Below are positions 8,344 to 15,624 of a stretch of DNA of 24,490 nt, piece after piece (within the stretch, counting starts at the first letter, position 1; every line of letters starts with the position of its first letter). The position numbers and the translations under genes are program-made. The notes under the pieces were generated by a model. That model worked only from the letters and a program-made list of their open reading frames with translations, made no database searches and was not told where the DNA came from. This DNA is from JBOFZL01 sp051655155 (lineage in GTDB: Bacteria > Bacillota > Clostridia > Peptostreptococcales > Filifactoraceae), in NCBI GenBank assembly GCA_051655155.1, contig JBOFZL010000040.1, positions 1-24,490 on the forward strand. The letters run 5' to 3'.

Positions 8344-8578
8344 AAACCTTCCCCATAACTTTTAAAATAATAAACACTACTACTAGAGTACCCCCTGTAA
8401 CAGGTATAATAAGATGAATCTTACGCTTAGTTTCCCTATAACTATATATTTCCAATATAGCTTGGCTTATAAGTAATATAAATAAAGACATATAATATAG
8501 TCTTGTATTTTTAAACATGTAACTTGCCAAAACATAGATTCCTACAATACCTGATGTCCATTCAAACACTTTTCTCAT
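8342..8578 (-). CDS. Small three-helix membrane protein, unknown function
   Basis: This is a 78-residue protein I do not recognise. It has three hydrophobic stretches: around residues 9-20 (SGIVGIYVLASYMF), 28-45 (YYMSLFILLISQAILEIY) and 56-73 (LIIPVTGGTLVVVFIIL). A basic loop, RETKRK, separates the last two. The gene is real judging by its strong RBS (GGGAGG, 6-7 bases before the ATG), a plausible upstream promoter and its fit between the shared stem and the intergenic region. It stands alone and is convergent with sbcC, so its context gives no clue to function. Confidence 0.7.
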   Translation of the reverse strand: MRKVFEWTSGIVGIYVLASYMFKNTRLYYMSLFILLISQAILEIYSYRETKRKIHLIIPVTGGTLVVVFIILKVMGKV

Positions 8579-8638
8579 AGGTAATGCCTCCCTTGATTAA
8601 GAGTTTAATATAATTTTTTCAATATCACTATACTTTAT

Positions 8639-8667
8639 ATAATACCATAACTAATATACATCAACAA
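8639..8667 (-). promoter_or_regulatory. Putative promoter of the small membrane protein gene
   Basis: On the minus strand TTGTTG (8667-8662) and TATTAT (8644-8639) are separated by 17 bases. An overlapping alternative, TTGATG with TATATA, has the same spacing. Both lie about 65 bases upstream of the start codon. Confidence 0.4.
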
Positions 8668-8820
8668 GTATTTAAATAAATGTACAGATTTGTCTTCTAT
8701 TACATTAGATGCTAAAATACTTGATTAGTATCTAGATAAGATTTAGAAATTATAAATTTATATTAGACATTATTCTTACTATGTGTTCAATTTGATATTG
8801 AAATTTAGATTCTTTTTTTA

Positions 8821-8860
8821 AACAAATCATACTAGCTTCTTTAAGCTAGTATGATTTGTT
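8821..8860. terminator. Perfect 18-bp hairpin after the SLH-LRR gene
   Basis: AACAAATCATACTAGCTT (8821-8838) and AAGCTAGTATGATTTGTT (8843-8860) are perfectly complementary with a 4-base loop. The hairpin sits 35 bases past the stop codon of the large surface-protein gene. On the minus strand the bases after the stem are A-rich rather than T-rich; the only U-rich stretch is the stem end itself (TTTGTT). It is therefore probably a 3'-end hairpin with weak terminator features. Apart from this stem and the promoter near 8650, the gap 8579-8895 holds nothing I can support. Confidence 0.55.
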
Positions 8861-8895
8861 ATTACCCATATTTATTACAGAAGCCCTTTATATTG

Positions 8896-11800
8896 TTAGG
8901 ATGTTGCATTTATATTATAATATGCCCAATGAGATTTACTTAAATCAGTATACGTCTTTATAGTTCCTACGTTAGCATCTATATATTCCTTATCTACCTT
9001 TATACCTAACATATTATTAACTATAGTTACTACTTCTGCTCTTGTTATATATTGCTCTGACCGAAAACTTCCATCTGGATAACCTGATACCCAACCTTTA
9101 TTCGCTACTGATAATATATATTCCCTTGCCCAATAGCTTTCATTAATATCATTAAACGGATTAATTTTTATAGGCTCTAACTTATCAAAGTTTGCTACAA
9201 TTATTACAAACTCTGCTCTTGTTATTGGGGCTTCTCCTCTAAAACTTCCATCTGGATATCCCTTAATCATTCCTAGTTTTTCTAAATAACCTATCCTTCC
9301 CCTATACCAAATTAAACTGTCAATATCATTAAAACTTGGATTTACATATTTCTCATCTGTATAATAATCTTCCAAGATATTTGAAAATATAGTAACAACT
9401 TCTCCTCGGCTAATGTTCTTATCTGCTCTAAACGTTAAATCAGGATATCCCATTACAAACGTTCTATAAACTTTTTTATTCATAGTTGGGTTATTACTTA
9501 CTAAGGTGCTTTCTGTTACTCTAGATTCATTAACTTTTTCTTTATGAAGTTTTGTATCTAGTGTATCTGGCTTGAATATAACCTTATCCTTCTCCAGTTT
9601 TACATCTACCACATCTCCTTCATTCCAAGTTCCACTTATTTCTATTTTATACTCTCCGTTTCCTTTAGAACTTACCCTTCTTTTTTCAATAGTTCCTGTA
9701 GAATTTTTTAGACCTAGACTTACATTATCTACACTTAACTTCCCCGCTTCTGGCTCATTCGATATTTTTATGTCTATTTTCTCACTAGTCTTCTTTCCTT
9801 CTTCTCCATCTGCAAAAGCTTTTATATAGTCTATCTCTTCTACTTTTATCTTATTTTCTTTATGAAGTTTTATATCTAGTGTATATGGCTTGAATATAAC
9901 CTTATCCTTCTCCAGTTTTACATCTACCACATCGCCTTCATTCCAAGTTCCACTTATTTCTACTTCATACTCCCCGTTTCCTTTAGAACTTACCCTTCTT
10001 TTTTCAATAGTTCCTGTAGAATTTTTTAGACTTAGACTTACATTATCTACACTTAACTTCCCCGCTTCCGGCTCCTTCGATATTTTTATGTCTATTTTCT
10101 CACTAGTCTTCTTTCCTTCTTCTCCATCTGCAAAAGCTTTTACATAGTCTATCTCTTCTACTTTTATCTTGTTTTCTTTATGAAGTTTTATATCTAGTGT
10201 ATCTGGCTTGAATATAACCTTATCCTTCTCCAGTTTTACATCTACCACATCTCCTTCATTCCAAGTTCCACTTATTTCTACTTCATACTCCCCGTTTCCT
10301 TTAGAACTTACTCTTCTTTTTTCAATAGTTCCTGTAGAATTTTTTAGACCTAGACTTACATTATCTACACTTAACTTCCCCGCTTCCGGCTCCTTCGATA
10401 TTTTTATGTCTATTTTCTCACTAGTCTTCTTTCCTTCTTCTCCATCTGTAAAAGCTTTTATATAGTCTATCTCTTCTACTGGTTTTCTTGCTATAGCTTT
10501 AAATTTTGTAGTATATAATACTCCAGGTCCAAAATCGTATCCATTCCTTACACTAAACGGACCTACCAAAGAATAGACATATAACCTGTAGTCCCCCTCT
10601 TCAGTTATATCGCTACCTGACACAGTTACCTTTACACTTCCATCCTTATCTCTACTTATTTTAGGGTCTATCGTCTTCCCAATAATACTATCCACAAATC
10701 CTGGTTTATATATAATACTAGAACTATCATTTTCAGACACTTTACTTAAATTATATATTAAAGGCGATCCATATTTATCCAGTTGGAGATAAGCAGGTAT
10801 TCCATTAAATTCATAATCTTCACTTAATATAGCTAGTTCTTTAATATCAAATGTCCCTACCTGATCTTCTAATTTACTAATAATATTTTTAGATAAATAA
10901 GCATATACTTCCTCTGGTATAGACATAATGTTGTTTTTTGATGCATCTAACATATTTAATTTGCTCAAATTTTTTATGCTATTTGGTAACTCTCCACTAA
11001 TAAAATTACTATTAAAAGTAAAATATTTCAAAGTGGATAAATCTCCAATATCATTTGGAATGCTACCAGTTAAATAATTATGGCTTAGTTCTATATTTTC
11101 AATACTATCCATATCTACAATACTAAATGGTATCGTTCCCTCTATCCCAGAATCGCTTAATACTAAATCTGTAAGATTATCCAAATCTCCAATTCTTATA
11201 GGTATACTTCCCCCTAGATTTCTGTTTCTTGATAAATCTAGTTCCTTAAGTTTTTTTAGCTTAATAATACTCTCTGGTATTCCATCTTTTAACCCAGAAC
11301 CTGCTATATTTAGATATTCTAATTCTGTTAAATCTCCTATGTTGAGCGGTATATTTTCAAAGTCACTAAAAGATAAATCTAAAACTTTTAAACTGGATAA
11401 TTCACATATACTATCAGGTATTTTCCCATCCATATAATTTCCCTTTAAATTTAATTCAATCAGATTTACTAAATTCCCAACTCCTTCAGGTATATTGCCT
11501 TTCAAATCACACGCAATTATCTCAATTCTAGACACTTTTGTAAAATATTCAATTCCATCCAAAGTACAACCAATATAATCAGAAAAAAAATCTATATCTC
11601 CTGTGAAATCCCCTGCCTCTGATTTTGAGATATAGCCGTCACCATCTTTATCCACATCATAGCGCTCTCTAATTATATCATTTAATCTGCGACTACTTTC
11701 TTTAAATGCCCAATCATCTGGTATATCGTTTTCTTTCACATCTTTGGTTATAGTGCTACCAATATTTTTAATTATATCAGTATCCTTAATATCAGTACTA

Positions 11801-11940
11801 TTTATATTTTCTAAATAATTATCTTCTATATATGAATTATTTAGACCATCTGCATTTATGTAAGTCATATTAAGTAATATAATAACTATGGACATAATAC
11901 CGCTAAATATTTTTTTAATTTCGTCTCTAAAATATTTCAT
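8896..11940 (-). CDS. SLH-anchored surface protein with EF-hand loop, plant-type LRRs and triple repeat
   Basis: This is a secreted, wall-attached protein of 1014 residues. The ATG at 11940 is chosen because GGAGAG (11952-11947) precedes it by 6 bases; the frame is open 24 codons further without a better RBS. An N-terminal hydrophobic signal (residues 10-25) is followed by a canonical EF-hand loop, DKDGDGYISKSE (D97, D99, D101, E108). About residues 134-346 are leucine-rich repeats of the plant-specific type, pattern LxGxIPxxIGxLxxLxxLxLS, about nine units. A region with no family I recognise follows (about 347-487), then three near-identical 106-residue repeats (488-803). Three SLH motifs (GYPDLTF, GYPDGSF twice, with ITRAE) end the protein; SLH binds pyruvylated secondary wall polymer. 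The role is probably adhesion or protein-protein contact. The last SLH unit ends soon after SHWAYYNI, a normal end for the family. The gene is 186 bases from the transglutaminase-like gene and may have its own promoter. Confidence 0.9.
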   Translation of the reverse strand: MKYFRDEIKKIFSGIMSIVIILLNMTYINADGLNNSYIEDNYLENINSTDIKDTDIIKNIGSTITKDVKENDIPDDWAFKESSRRLNDIIRERYDVDKDGDGYISKSEAGDFTGDIDFFSDYIGCTLDGIEYFTKVSRIEIIACDLKGNIPEGVGNLVNLIELNLKGNYMDGKIPDSICELSSLKVLDLSFSDFENIPLNIGDLTELEYLNIAGSGLKDGIPESIIKLKKLKELDLSRNRNLGGSIPIRIGDLDNLTDLVLSDSGIEGTIPFSIVDMDSIENIELSHNYLTGSIPNDIGDLSTLKYFTFNSNFISGELPNSIKNLSKLNMLDASKNNIMSIPEEVYAYLSKNIISKLEDQVGTFDIKELAILSEDYEFNGIPAYLQLDKYGSPLIYNLSKVSENDSSSIIYKPGFVDSIIGKTIDPKISRDKDGSVKVTVSGSDITEEGDYRLYVYSLVGPFSVRNGYDFGPGVLYTTKFKAIARKPVEEIDYIKAFTDGEEGKKTSEKIDIKISKEPEAGKLSVDNVSLGLKNSTGTIEKRRVSSKGNGEYEVEISGTWNEGDVVDVKLEKDKVIFKPDTLDIKLHKENKIKVEEIDYVKAFADGEEGKKTSEKIDIKISKEPEAGKLSVDNVSLSLKNSTGTIEKRRVSSKGNGEYEVEISGTWNEGDVVDVKLEKDKVIFKPYTLDIKLHKENKIKVEEIDYIKAFADGEEGKKTSEKIDIKISNEPEAGKLSVDNVSLGLKNSTGTIEKRRVSSKGNGEYKIEISGTWNEGDVVDVKLEKDKVIFKPDTLDTKLHKEKVNESRVTESTLVSNNPTMNKKVYRTFVMGYPDLTFRADKNISRGEVVTIFSNILEDYYTDEKYVNPSFNDIDSLIWYRGRIGYLEKLGMIKGYPDGSFRGEAPITRAEFVIIVANFDKLEPIKINPFNDINESYWAREYILSVANKGWVSGYPDGSFRSEQYITRAEVVTIVNNMLGIKVDKEYIDANVGTIKTYTDLSKSHWAYYNINATS
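9526..10479 (-). repeat. Three tandem 318-bp repeats coding 106-residue units
   Basis: Units lie at 10162-10479, 9844-10161 and 9526-9843 inside the SLH-LRR gene. Each codes for a unit beginning VEEIDY, with the shared segments EGKKTSEKIDIKIS, GTIEKRRVSSKGNGEY and SGTWNEGDVVDVKLEKDKVI. The copies differ at only a handful of residues (for example T/A/A in KAFxDG, G/S/G in SLxLKNS, D/Y/D in KPxTLD). The last few codons of the third copy diverge into the linker. Predicted strand-rich content suggests an Ig-like or related beta-fold stalk, but I do not recognise the family. Confidence 0.92.
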
Positions 11941-11960
11941 AATCATCTCTCCAATCAACA

Positions 11961-11995
11961 TTTCAATAACATAGTACTTTTCTATGCTATTGAAA
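11961..11995 (-). promoter_or_regulatory. 5'-UTR hairpin just upstream of the SLH-LRR gene RBS
   Basis: TTTCAATAACATAG (11961-11974) and CTATGCTATTGAAA (11982-11995) form 14-bp arms around a 7-base loop. The one mismatch (A opposite C on the plus strand) becomes a G-U pair in the minus-strand RNA, so the hairpin is complete in the mRNA. It ends 8 bases before the RBS (11952-11947). It could act in translation control, mRNA stability or, as DNA, as an operator. I see no confident promoter in 11996-12126, which is AT-rich. Confidence 0.45.
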
Positions 11996-12126
11996 ACTTC
12001 TTTTGACAACAAAAAAATATAAATTTGCCTATCCTTTTAATACTTAAATAAACAAAATATATTACACAATGAAGTTAACAATATATTTTATTTAGCATAA
12101 AAAATTTCTCTTAATTAGCTTCTCTA

Positions 12127-12990
12127 TCAATATGATATAGGATATCTACTCTTGTTCCATTTATGATTTTTCACCATAAAACTATCATTTTTTAGTAAAT
12201 AATCATTTATATTTTCACCAGTATCATTAAATGTAACATCTACATGATACCATTTACCTTCAAGCTTTACCATGTTCCACCTATGTTCAATATAATCTTT
12301 ACCATTATTGGTTGCTAGCCCTGATACTGTTAATGTATCGCTAAACCCAGCTGCTAGCATCATTCTATAAACCAATACTGCATAACCATCACAAACTGTC
12401 TTACCTTCATAAACTCCTTGGTACGCTGTATTATATAATAAGCTTGAATCATAATTTAAAGATTTTGTAATTATCTCGTTTATCTTTTTAATTTTTTCTT
12501 TAGGATCTTCTATGGGGTCTACATTCTTAAGAATTTCCATACTAACCCATTCATTCACTTTTTTTCTCTCATACTCAGTTTCTCTATAATTAACTTTTAT
12601 AATTAAATTGTAAATATTATTTTTATCTTTAACAGAATTAACTTCATATGATTTAAATGAATAACCGTTATATGCTGTTATCAGCTCTAAAACCTCTTTC
12701 AAAAAATTCTTATCAACAATTTCTTTGCTTCTTATCAAAAAAGTATCTTTATTAGAAGATATAGCTTGTTTAATAATTCTATTCAATCTAGAAAAATTAG
12801 TATCCATATACAAATTAAAATAATCCAAATTCATATTATTGAAGTCTATTACAACAGTTGATGAATCTATATTGTTCCTTGTTACATCTATTTTAATAAT
12901 TTCATTTTCTAACAATGAAAAGCTGTTCTTATATCCAAATAATATAATTATAGATAAACTCAAAGACAAAATCTTTGCAAAAATTTTCAT
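12127..12990 (-). CDS. Transglutaminase-like domain protein, secreted
   Basis: This is a 287-residue exported protein with an N-terminal signal (ILSLSLSIIILFGY, residues 7-20). The C-terminal half is a transglutaminase/protease-like core: the catalytic Cys C200 in GKTVCDGYAVLVYRMM, His H236 in IEHRWNMV and Asp D251 in KWYHVDVTFND. Bacterial members act as cysteine proteases, amidases or cross-linkers of wall or surface proteins; which of these applies cannot be told here. Residues 30-150 match no domain I recognise. The ATG has GAGGGG a few bases upstream. The gene starts 45 bases after the glucosaminidase gene, on the same strand, and the two probably share a transcript that may continue from the pilus operon. 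Confidence 0.88.
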   Translation of the reverse strand: MKIFAKILSLSLSIIILFGYKNSFSLLENEIIKIDVTRNNIDSSTVVIDFNNMNLDYFNLYMDTNFSRLNRIIKQAISSNKDTFLIRSKEIVDKNFLKEVLELITAYNGYSFKSYEVNSVKDKNNIYNLIIKVNYRETEYERKKVNEWVSMEILKNVDPIEDPKEKIKKINEIITKSLNYDSSLLYNTAYQGVYEGKTVCDGYAVLVYRMMLAAGFSDTLTVSGLATNNGKDYIEHRWNMVKLEGKWYHVDVTFNDTGENINDYLLKNDSFMVKNHKWNKSRYPISY

Positions 12991-13035
12991 ATTTCCCCTC
13001 TCAATTTTGTGTGTTCTATATAACAGTTTCTCTTT

Positions 13036-13761
13036 TTAAATTTTCATAAACTTATTATAAATATTCATTTTTATACCTTTCCCCCAATCAGGATCTGTTG
13101 CATAATGAATATTCAATGCTTCTATGCTGTAACCCTCAAAATATCGTCCATTTACAGATAAATAATTTTTTGATAGATACTTCGCAACTATATCTATACA
13201 TTCCTCACGACTTGAAAATTTTTTTGAACTCCTATATGGACTTGAGTCGTAAGCTTGAAAACCAAAAATATTATTTTTCTCTAAAGCTATTCTACTTTTA
13301 CCACCATTAGATTCATGTAAAGCTAATCCAACCAAAAAAATAGCATTTATGTCATAATCTTCTTCTGCTTTTTTAAAAGCTTCCCCTAATCCATACAAAT
13401 TTGTGCCTTTCAAAAATCCATCTAAAATATTAGCTGATACTTCACTTTTTAACGTAATCTTATCCGTGTTTATCAAAAATATAGTATCATCTGCATCCTT
13501 TTTATTATTAGAATTAGCTTCAATAATGATAGGCTTATTTGATAATTCTGACTTCTCTATGACCACCGCATTATCAATTATATCTTTTCCCCCTATTACC
13601 TCATATGTTCTAGATTTTAAAGTTGTTTTTTGAATATAATTTTCAGAAACTAAATTATCTTCTTTTCTATTAGTATCCAAAAAATATCCATTAGCACATA
13701 AACCTCTGGATATTAATGCAACCACTAGGATAAAATAAGATATTCTATATTTTTTCTTCAC
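13036..13761 (-). CDS. Glucosaminidase-domain protein (peptidoglycan hydrolase, GH73-like)
   Basis: This is a 241-residue exported protein. It begins with a basic start and a hydrophobic stretch (residues 8-20) and has a C-terminal glucosaminidase domain (PF01832-like). Visible are the catalytic Glu E150 in LVGLALHESNGGKS, NNIFGFQAYDSSPY (residues 163-176), the SSREECIDIVAKYL helix and the ending IHYATDPDWGKGI. Members cleave glycan strands of peptidoglycan at N-acetylglucosamine. Residues 25-110 are a spacer with no recognised fold. The start is GTG, with AAAGGAG placed 7 bases before it. It follows the prepilin peptidase gene by 33 bases with no terminator in between, which places a wall hydrolase at the end of the pilus operon. 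A local opening of the wall for pilus assembly is a reasonable inference, not shown. Confidence 0.9.
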   Translation of the reverse strand: MKKKYRISYFILVVALISRGLCANGYFLDTNRKEDNLVSENYIQKTTLKSRTYEVIGGKDIIDNAVVIEKSELSNKPIIIEANSNNKKDADDTIFLINTDKITLKSEVSANILDGFLKGTNLYGLGEAFKKAEEDYDINAIFLVGLALHESNGGKSRIALEKNNIFGFQAYDSSPYRSSKKFSSREECIDIVAKYLSKNYLSVNGRYFEGYSIEALNIHYATDPDWGKGIKMNIYNKFMKI

Positions 13762-13794
13762 ACTGGTTCTCCTTTAAAACACTAAAATAACAAT

Positions 13795-14562
13795 CTATAA
13801 TATGTTCATTATATAACTTTGGATAGCATCTCCGTATAAACTAATTATAAATGCAGATGCACAAATATACGGTCCAAAAGGTATTTCCGATTTTAACGCA
13901 ATCCTCTTTTTCAAAAAATACTGTACTAATAAAATAAATGATGCTACATAAAAAGGAAAAAAACAAGCTAATATACTATATTTTTCACCTAAAAATAATC
14001 CTATATTAATCATTAAAAGTACATCTCCCATTCCAAAAACTTCTCTCTTATAAAAGAATTTTGAAACTAAATATATAATCAGATATATTGAACCACATAC
14101 TATAGCACCTTTAATACCACCTCCAATGTCGCTCTTAACAAGAACTATGAATACAACATCAATGATCCCAAAAAATATTAACATAGAATCTAAAATAAAC
14201 ATATGATCAAAATCAATCATTGTAACTATCAATAACATAGACCAAAAAACAAAAAATCTTAAAGTGCTAGTGATAGATACATTATTATAATATGAACATA
14301 ACATTAACAATCCTGTTGTAATCTCTATTAAAGGATATCTTAATGATATATTACTTTTACAATACCTACATTTTCCCTTAAGTACTATATAACTAACCAC
14401 AGGAATTAAATCAAAACCATTCAATGAAGTATTACATTCCGGACAGAACGATCTACCCTTTACAATCCCTAAGTCCAGTGGCATTCTATATATAACCACG
14501 TTATAAAAACTACCTAAACAAAGTGCTAAAATAAACATCAAAACTACAATAATATTCTCCAT
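13795..14562 (-). CDS. pilD: Prepilin peptidase (type IV leader peptidase, PilD family)
   Basis: This is a polytopic aspartyl protease of 255 residues that cleaves the leader of type IV prepilins and usually N-methylates the new end. The N-terminal cytoplasmic domain is present: LGSFYNVVIYRMP, CPEC, then SLNGFDLIPVVSYI and CRYC. The two CxxC pairs bind zinc in this family. The peptidase half holds the catalytic Asp regions IDFDHMFILD and GMGDVLLM, with several membrane helices around them. The ATG at 14562 is preferred over a TTG 18 bases upstream, because GGAG (14570-14567) serves it and it falls 1 base after the stop of the preceding gene. All the pilins in the window are likely substrates. 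Confidence 0.95.
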   Translation of the reverse strand: MENIIVVLMFILALCLGSFYNVVIYRMPLDLGIVKGRSFCPECNTSLNGFDLIPVVSYIVLKGKCRYCKSNISLRYPLIEITTGLLMLCSYYNNVSITSTLRFFVFWSMLLIVTMIDFDHMFILDSMLIFFGIIDVVFIVLVKSDIGGGIKGAIVCGSIYLIIYLVSKFFYKREVFGMGDVLLMINIGLFLGEKYSILACFFPFYVASFILLVQYFLKKRIALKSEIPFGPYICASAFIISLYGDAIQSYIMNIL

Positions 14563-14563
14563 C

Positions 14564-15601
14564 CTACTCCACCGATACAATTAAAATTTTCACTTGATCC
14601 ATTTCCAAATAACTACTTACTATAACCTCTTTCCCTTTATCTGTATAGACTTTCATGCTATTGGTACTTTTATCATATTTAACATGACAATTACCATCTA
14701 ATAAAGCATTTTTTACAATATCAAATATTTGATCAGCAAATTTATAAATTAACTTTTCTTCCTCTTCAGAAAAAAATTTTCCATTTAAGATGCTTGTCAA
14801 ATAACTATAAAAATTTGCTTTTATTTCTATTTGTCTATCTCCCTTTATAACAGTATTATTCAAATTTTCAACCAATATTTCTATTATATTATTTGAAAAA
14901 TGCTTACTTTGTATCTCTAGACTCCCTCTTGCAACAATTCTCTTATATTTTTTTAGATTCTCTGACTTTATGTTAGCCTCCACTAAATAACCTTTAACTT
15001 CTATTCCAGTTATATTACCTGACTTTAGTGATTTCTTTATGACATCAAATAAATTATAAACATCAAACGCCAAACCGTTTTCTTCATTTTCAATTACCAA
15101 CTTTTCATTTATTTCATGAATATATGCATCTTTAGGCTTATAGTTTAATTTTTCCATATTGTTTACAATAAAATTCCAAACTTCATTAGGGTTATAAAAA
15201 ATTAAGCTCTTTTTTAAAATAATATCCCTGTTTCCGCTTTTACTAGGAAAATAAAAGTCTTTAACTTTTGTTGACATATCCCTATTAGAATATCTATTTA
15301 TAAGCTCTAAATTATATTCATCTAAATATGTTGCCCCCAAGTTTTTTAACGGTATCTCTACACTTTTATTATTATCAATAGAATTTTTTATTATCAAATT
15401 TTGAGGAAAACTTTTGTCAATGTAATCATTTATTTCTTCCAGTGATGAAAATTTTCTTTTATTTCCATCAATTACAACTTCTATATTATTTCCTAATATA
15501 AAGTATATTATTACTAATGTCATAAAAGTAACTATAGATACTATAGTAGCAATCATAAAACACTCTACAAAAAGTTTCTTATTAATCCATTTTTTTAACA
15601 A
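14564..15601 (-). CDS. YoaR/VanW-like membrane protein with PG-binding-like domain
   Basis: This is a 345-residue protein with one N-terminal membrane helix (residues 13-36, ECFMIATIVSIVTF onward) and a large outside part. Residues 40-110 (VIDGNKRKFSSLEEI, KNLGATYLDEY) and 155-203 (PKDAYIHEINEKLVIENEEN and GLAFDVYNLFDVIKKSL) resemble the PG_binding_4 repeats of YoaR-type proteins. The rest (about 225-345) looks like a much diverged VanW domain: SNNIIEILVENLNNTVIKG, ADQIFDIVKNALLDGN and HVKYD. The usual Cys/Ser-rich VanW motif (GGGICQVST) is missing. Binding to peptidoglycan is inferred. The frame opens with TTG, preceded only closely by GAGGG, so the start is uncertain. It lies between the PRC-barrel and prepilin peptidase genes, so it probably serves the pilus. 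Confidence 0.65.
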   Translation of the reverse strand: MLKKWINKKLFVECFMIATIVSIVTFMTLVIIYFILGNNIEVVIDGNKRKFSSLEEINDYIDKSFPQNLIIKNSIDNNKSVEIPLKNLGATYLDEYNLELINRYSNRDMSTKVKDFYFPSKSGNRDIILKKSLIFYNPNEVWNFIVNNMEKLNYKPKDAYIHEINEKLVIENEENGLAFDVYNLFDVIKKSLKSGNITGIEVKGYLVEANIKSENLKKYKRIVARGSLEIQSKHFSNNIIEILVENLNNTVIKGDRQIEIKANFYSYLTSILNGKFFSEEEEKLIYKFADQIFDIVKNALLDGNCHVKYDKSTNSMKVYTDKGKEVIVSSYLEMDQVKILIVSVE

Positions 15602-15624
15602 AACCCTCAGTCCAATCTAAAATT

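Noticed and set aside
9572..10465. Three plus-strand open frames of 85 codons with near-identical translations.
   Set aside because: They are exactly antisense to the three 318-bp repeats of the SLH-LRR gene and exist only because the coding repeat is near identical. No RBS or independent signal supports them.
9526..10479. The evenly spaced repeats considered as a CRISPR or other non-coding array.
   Set aside because: The units are 318 bases long, adjoin without spacers and keep one open reading frame, so they are protein repeats.
12054..12089. Inverted repeat AAAATATATT / AATATATTTT downstream of the transglutaminase-like gene.
   Set aside because: It is made of A and T only, with a 16-base loop, in an AT-rich gap. 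Chance is a sufficient explanation and it lacks a terminator tail.
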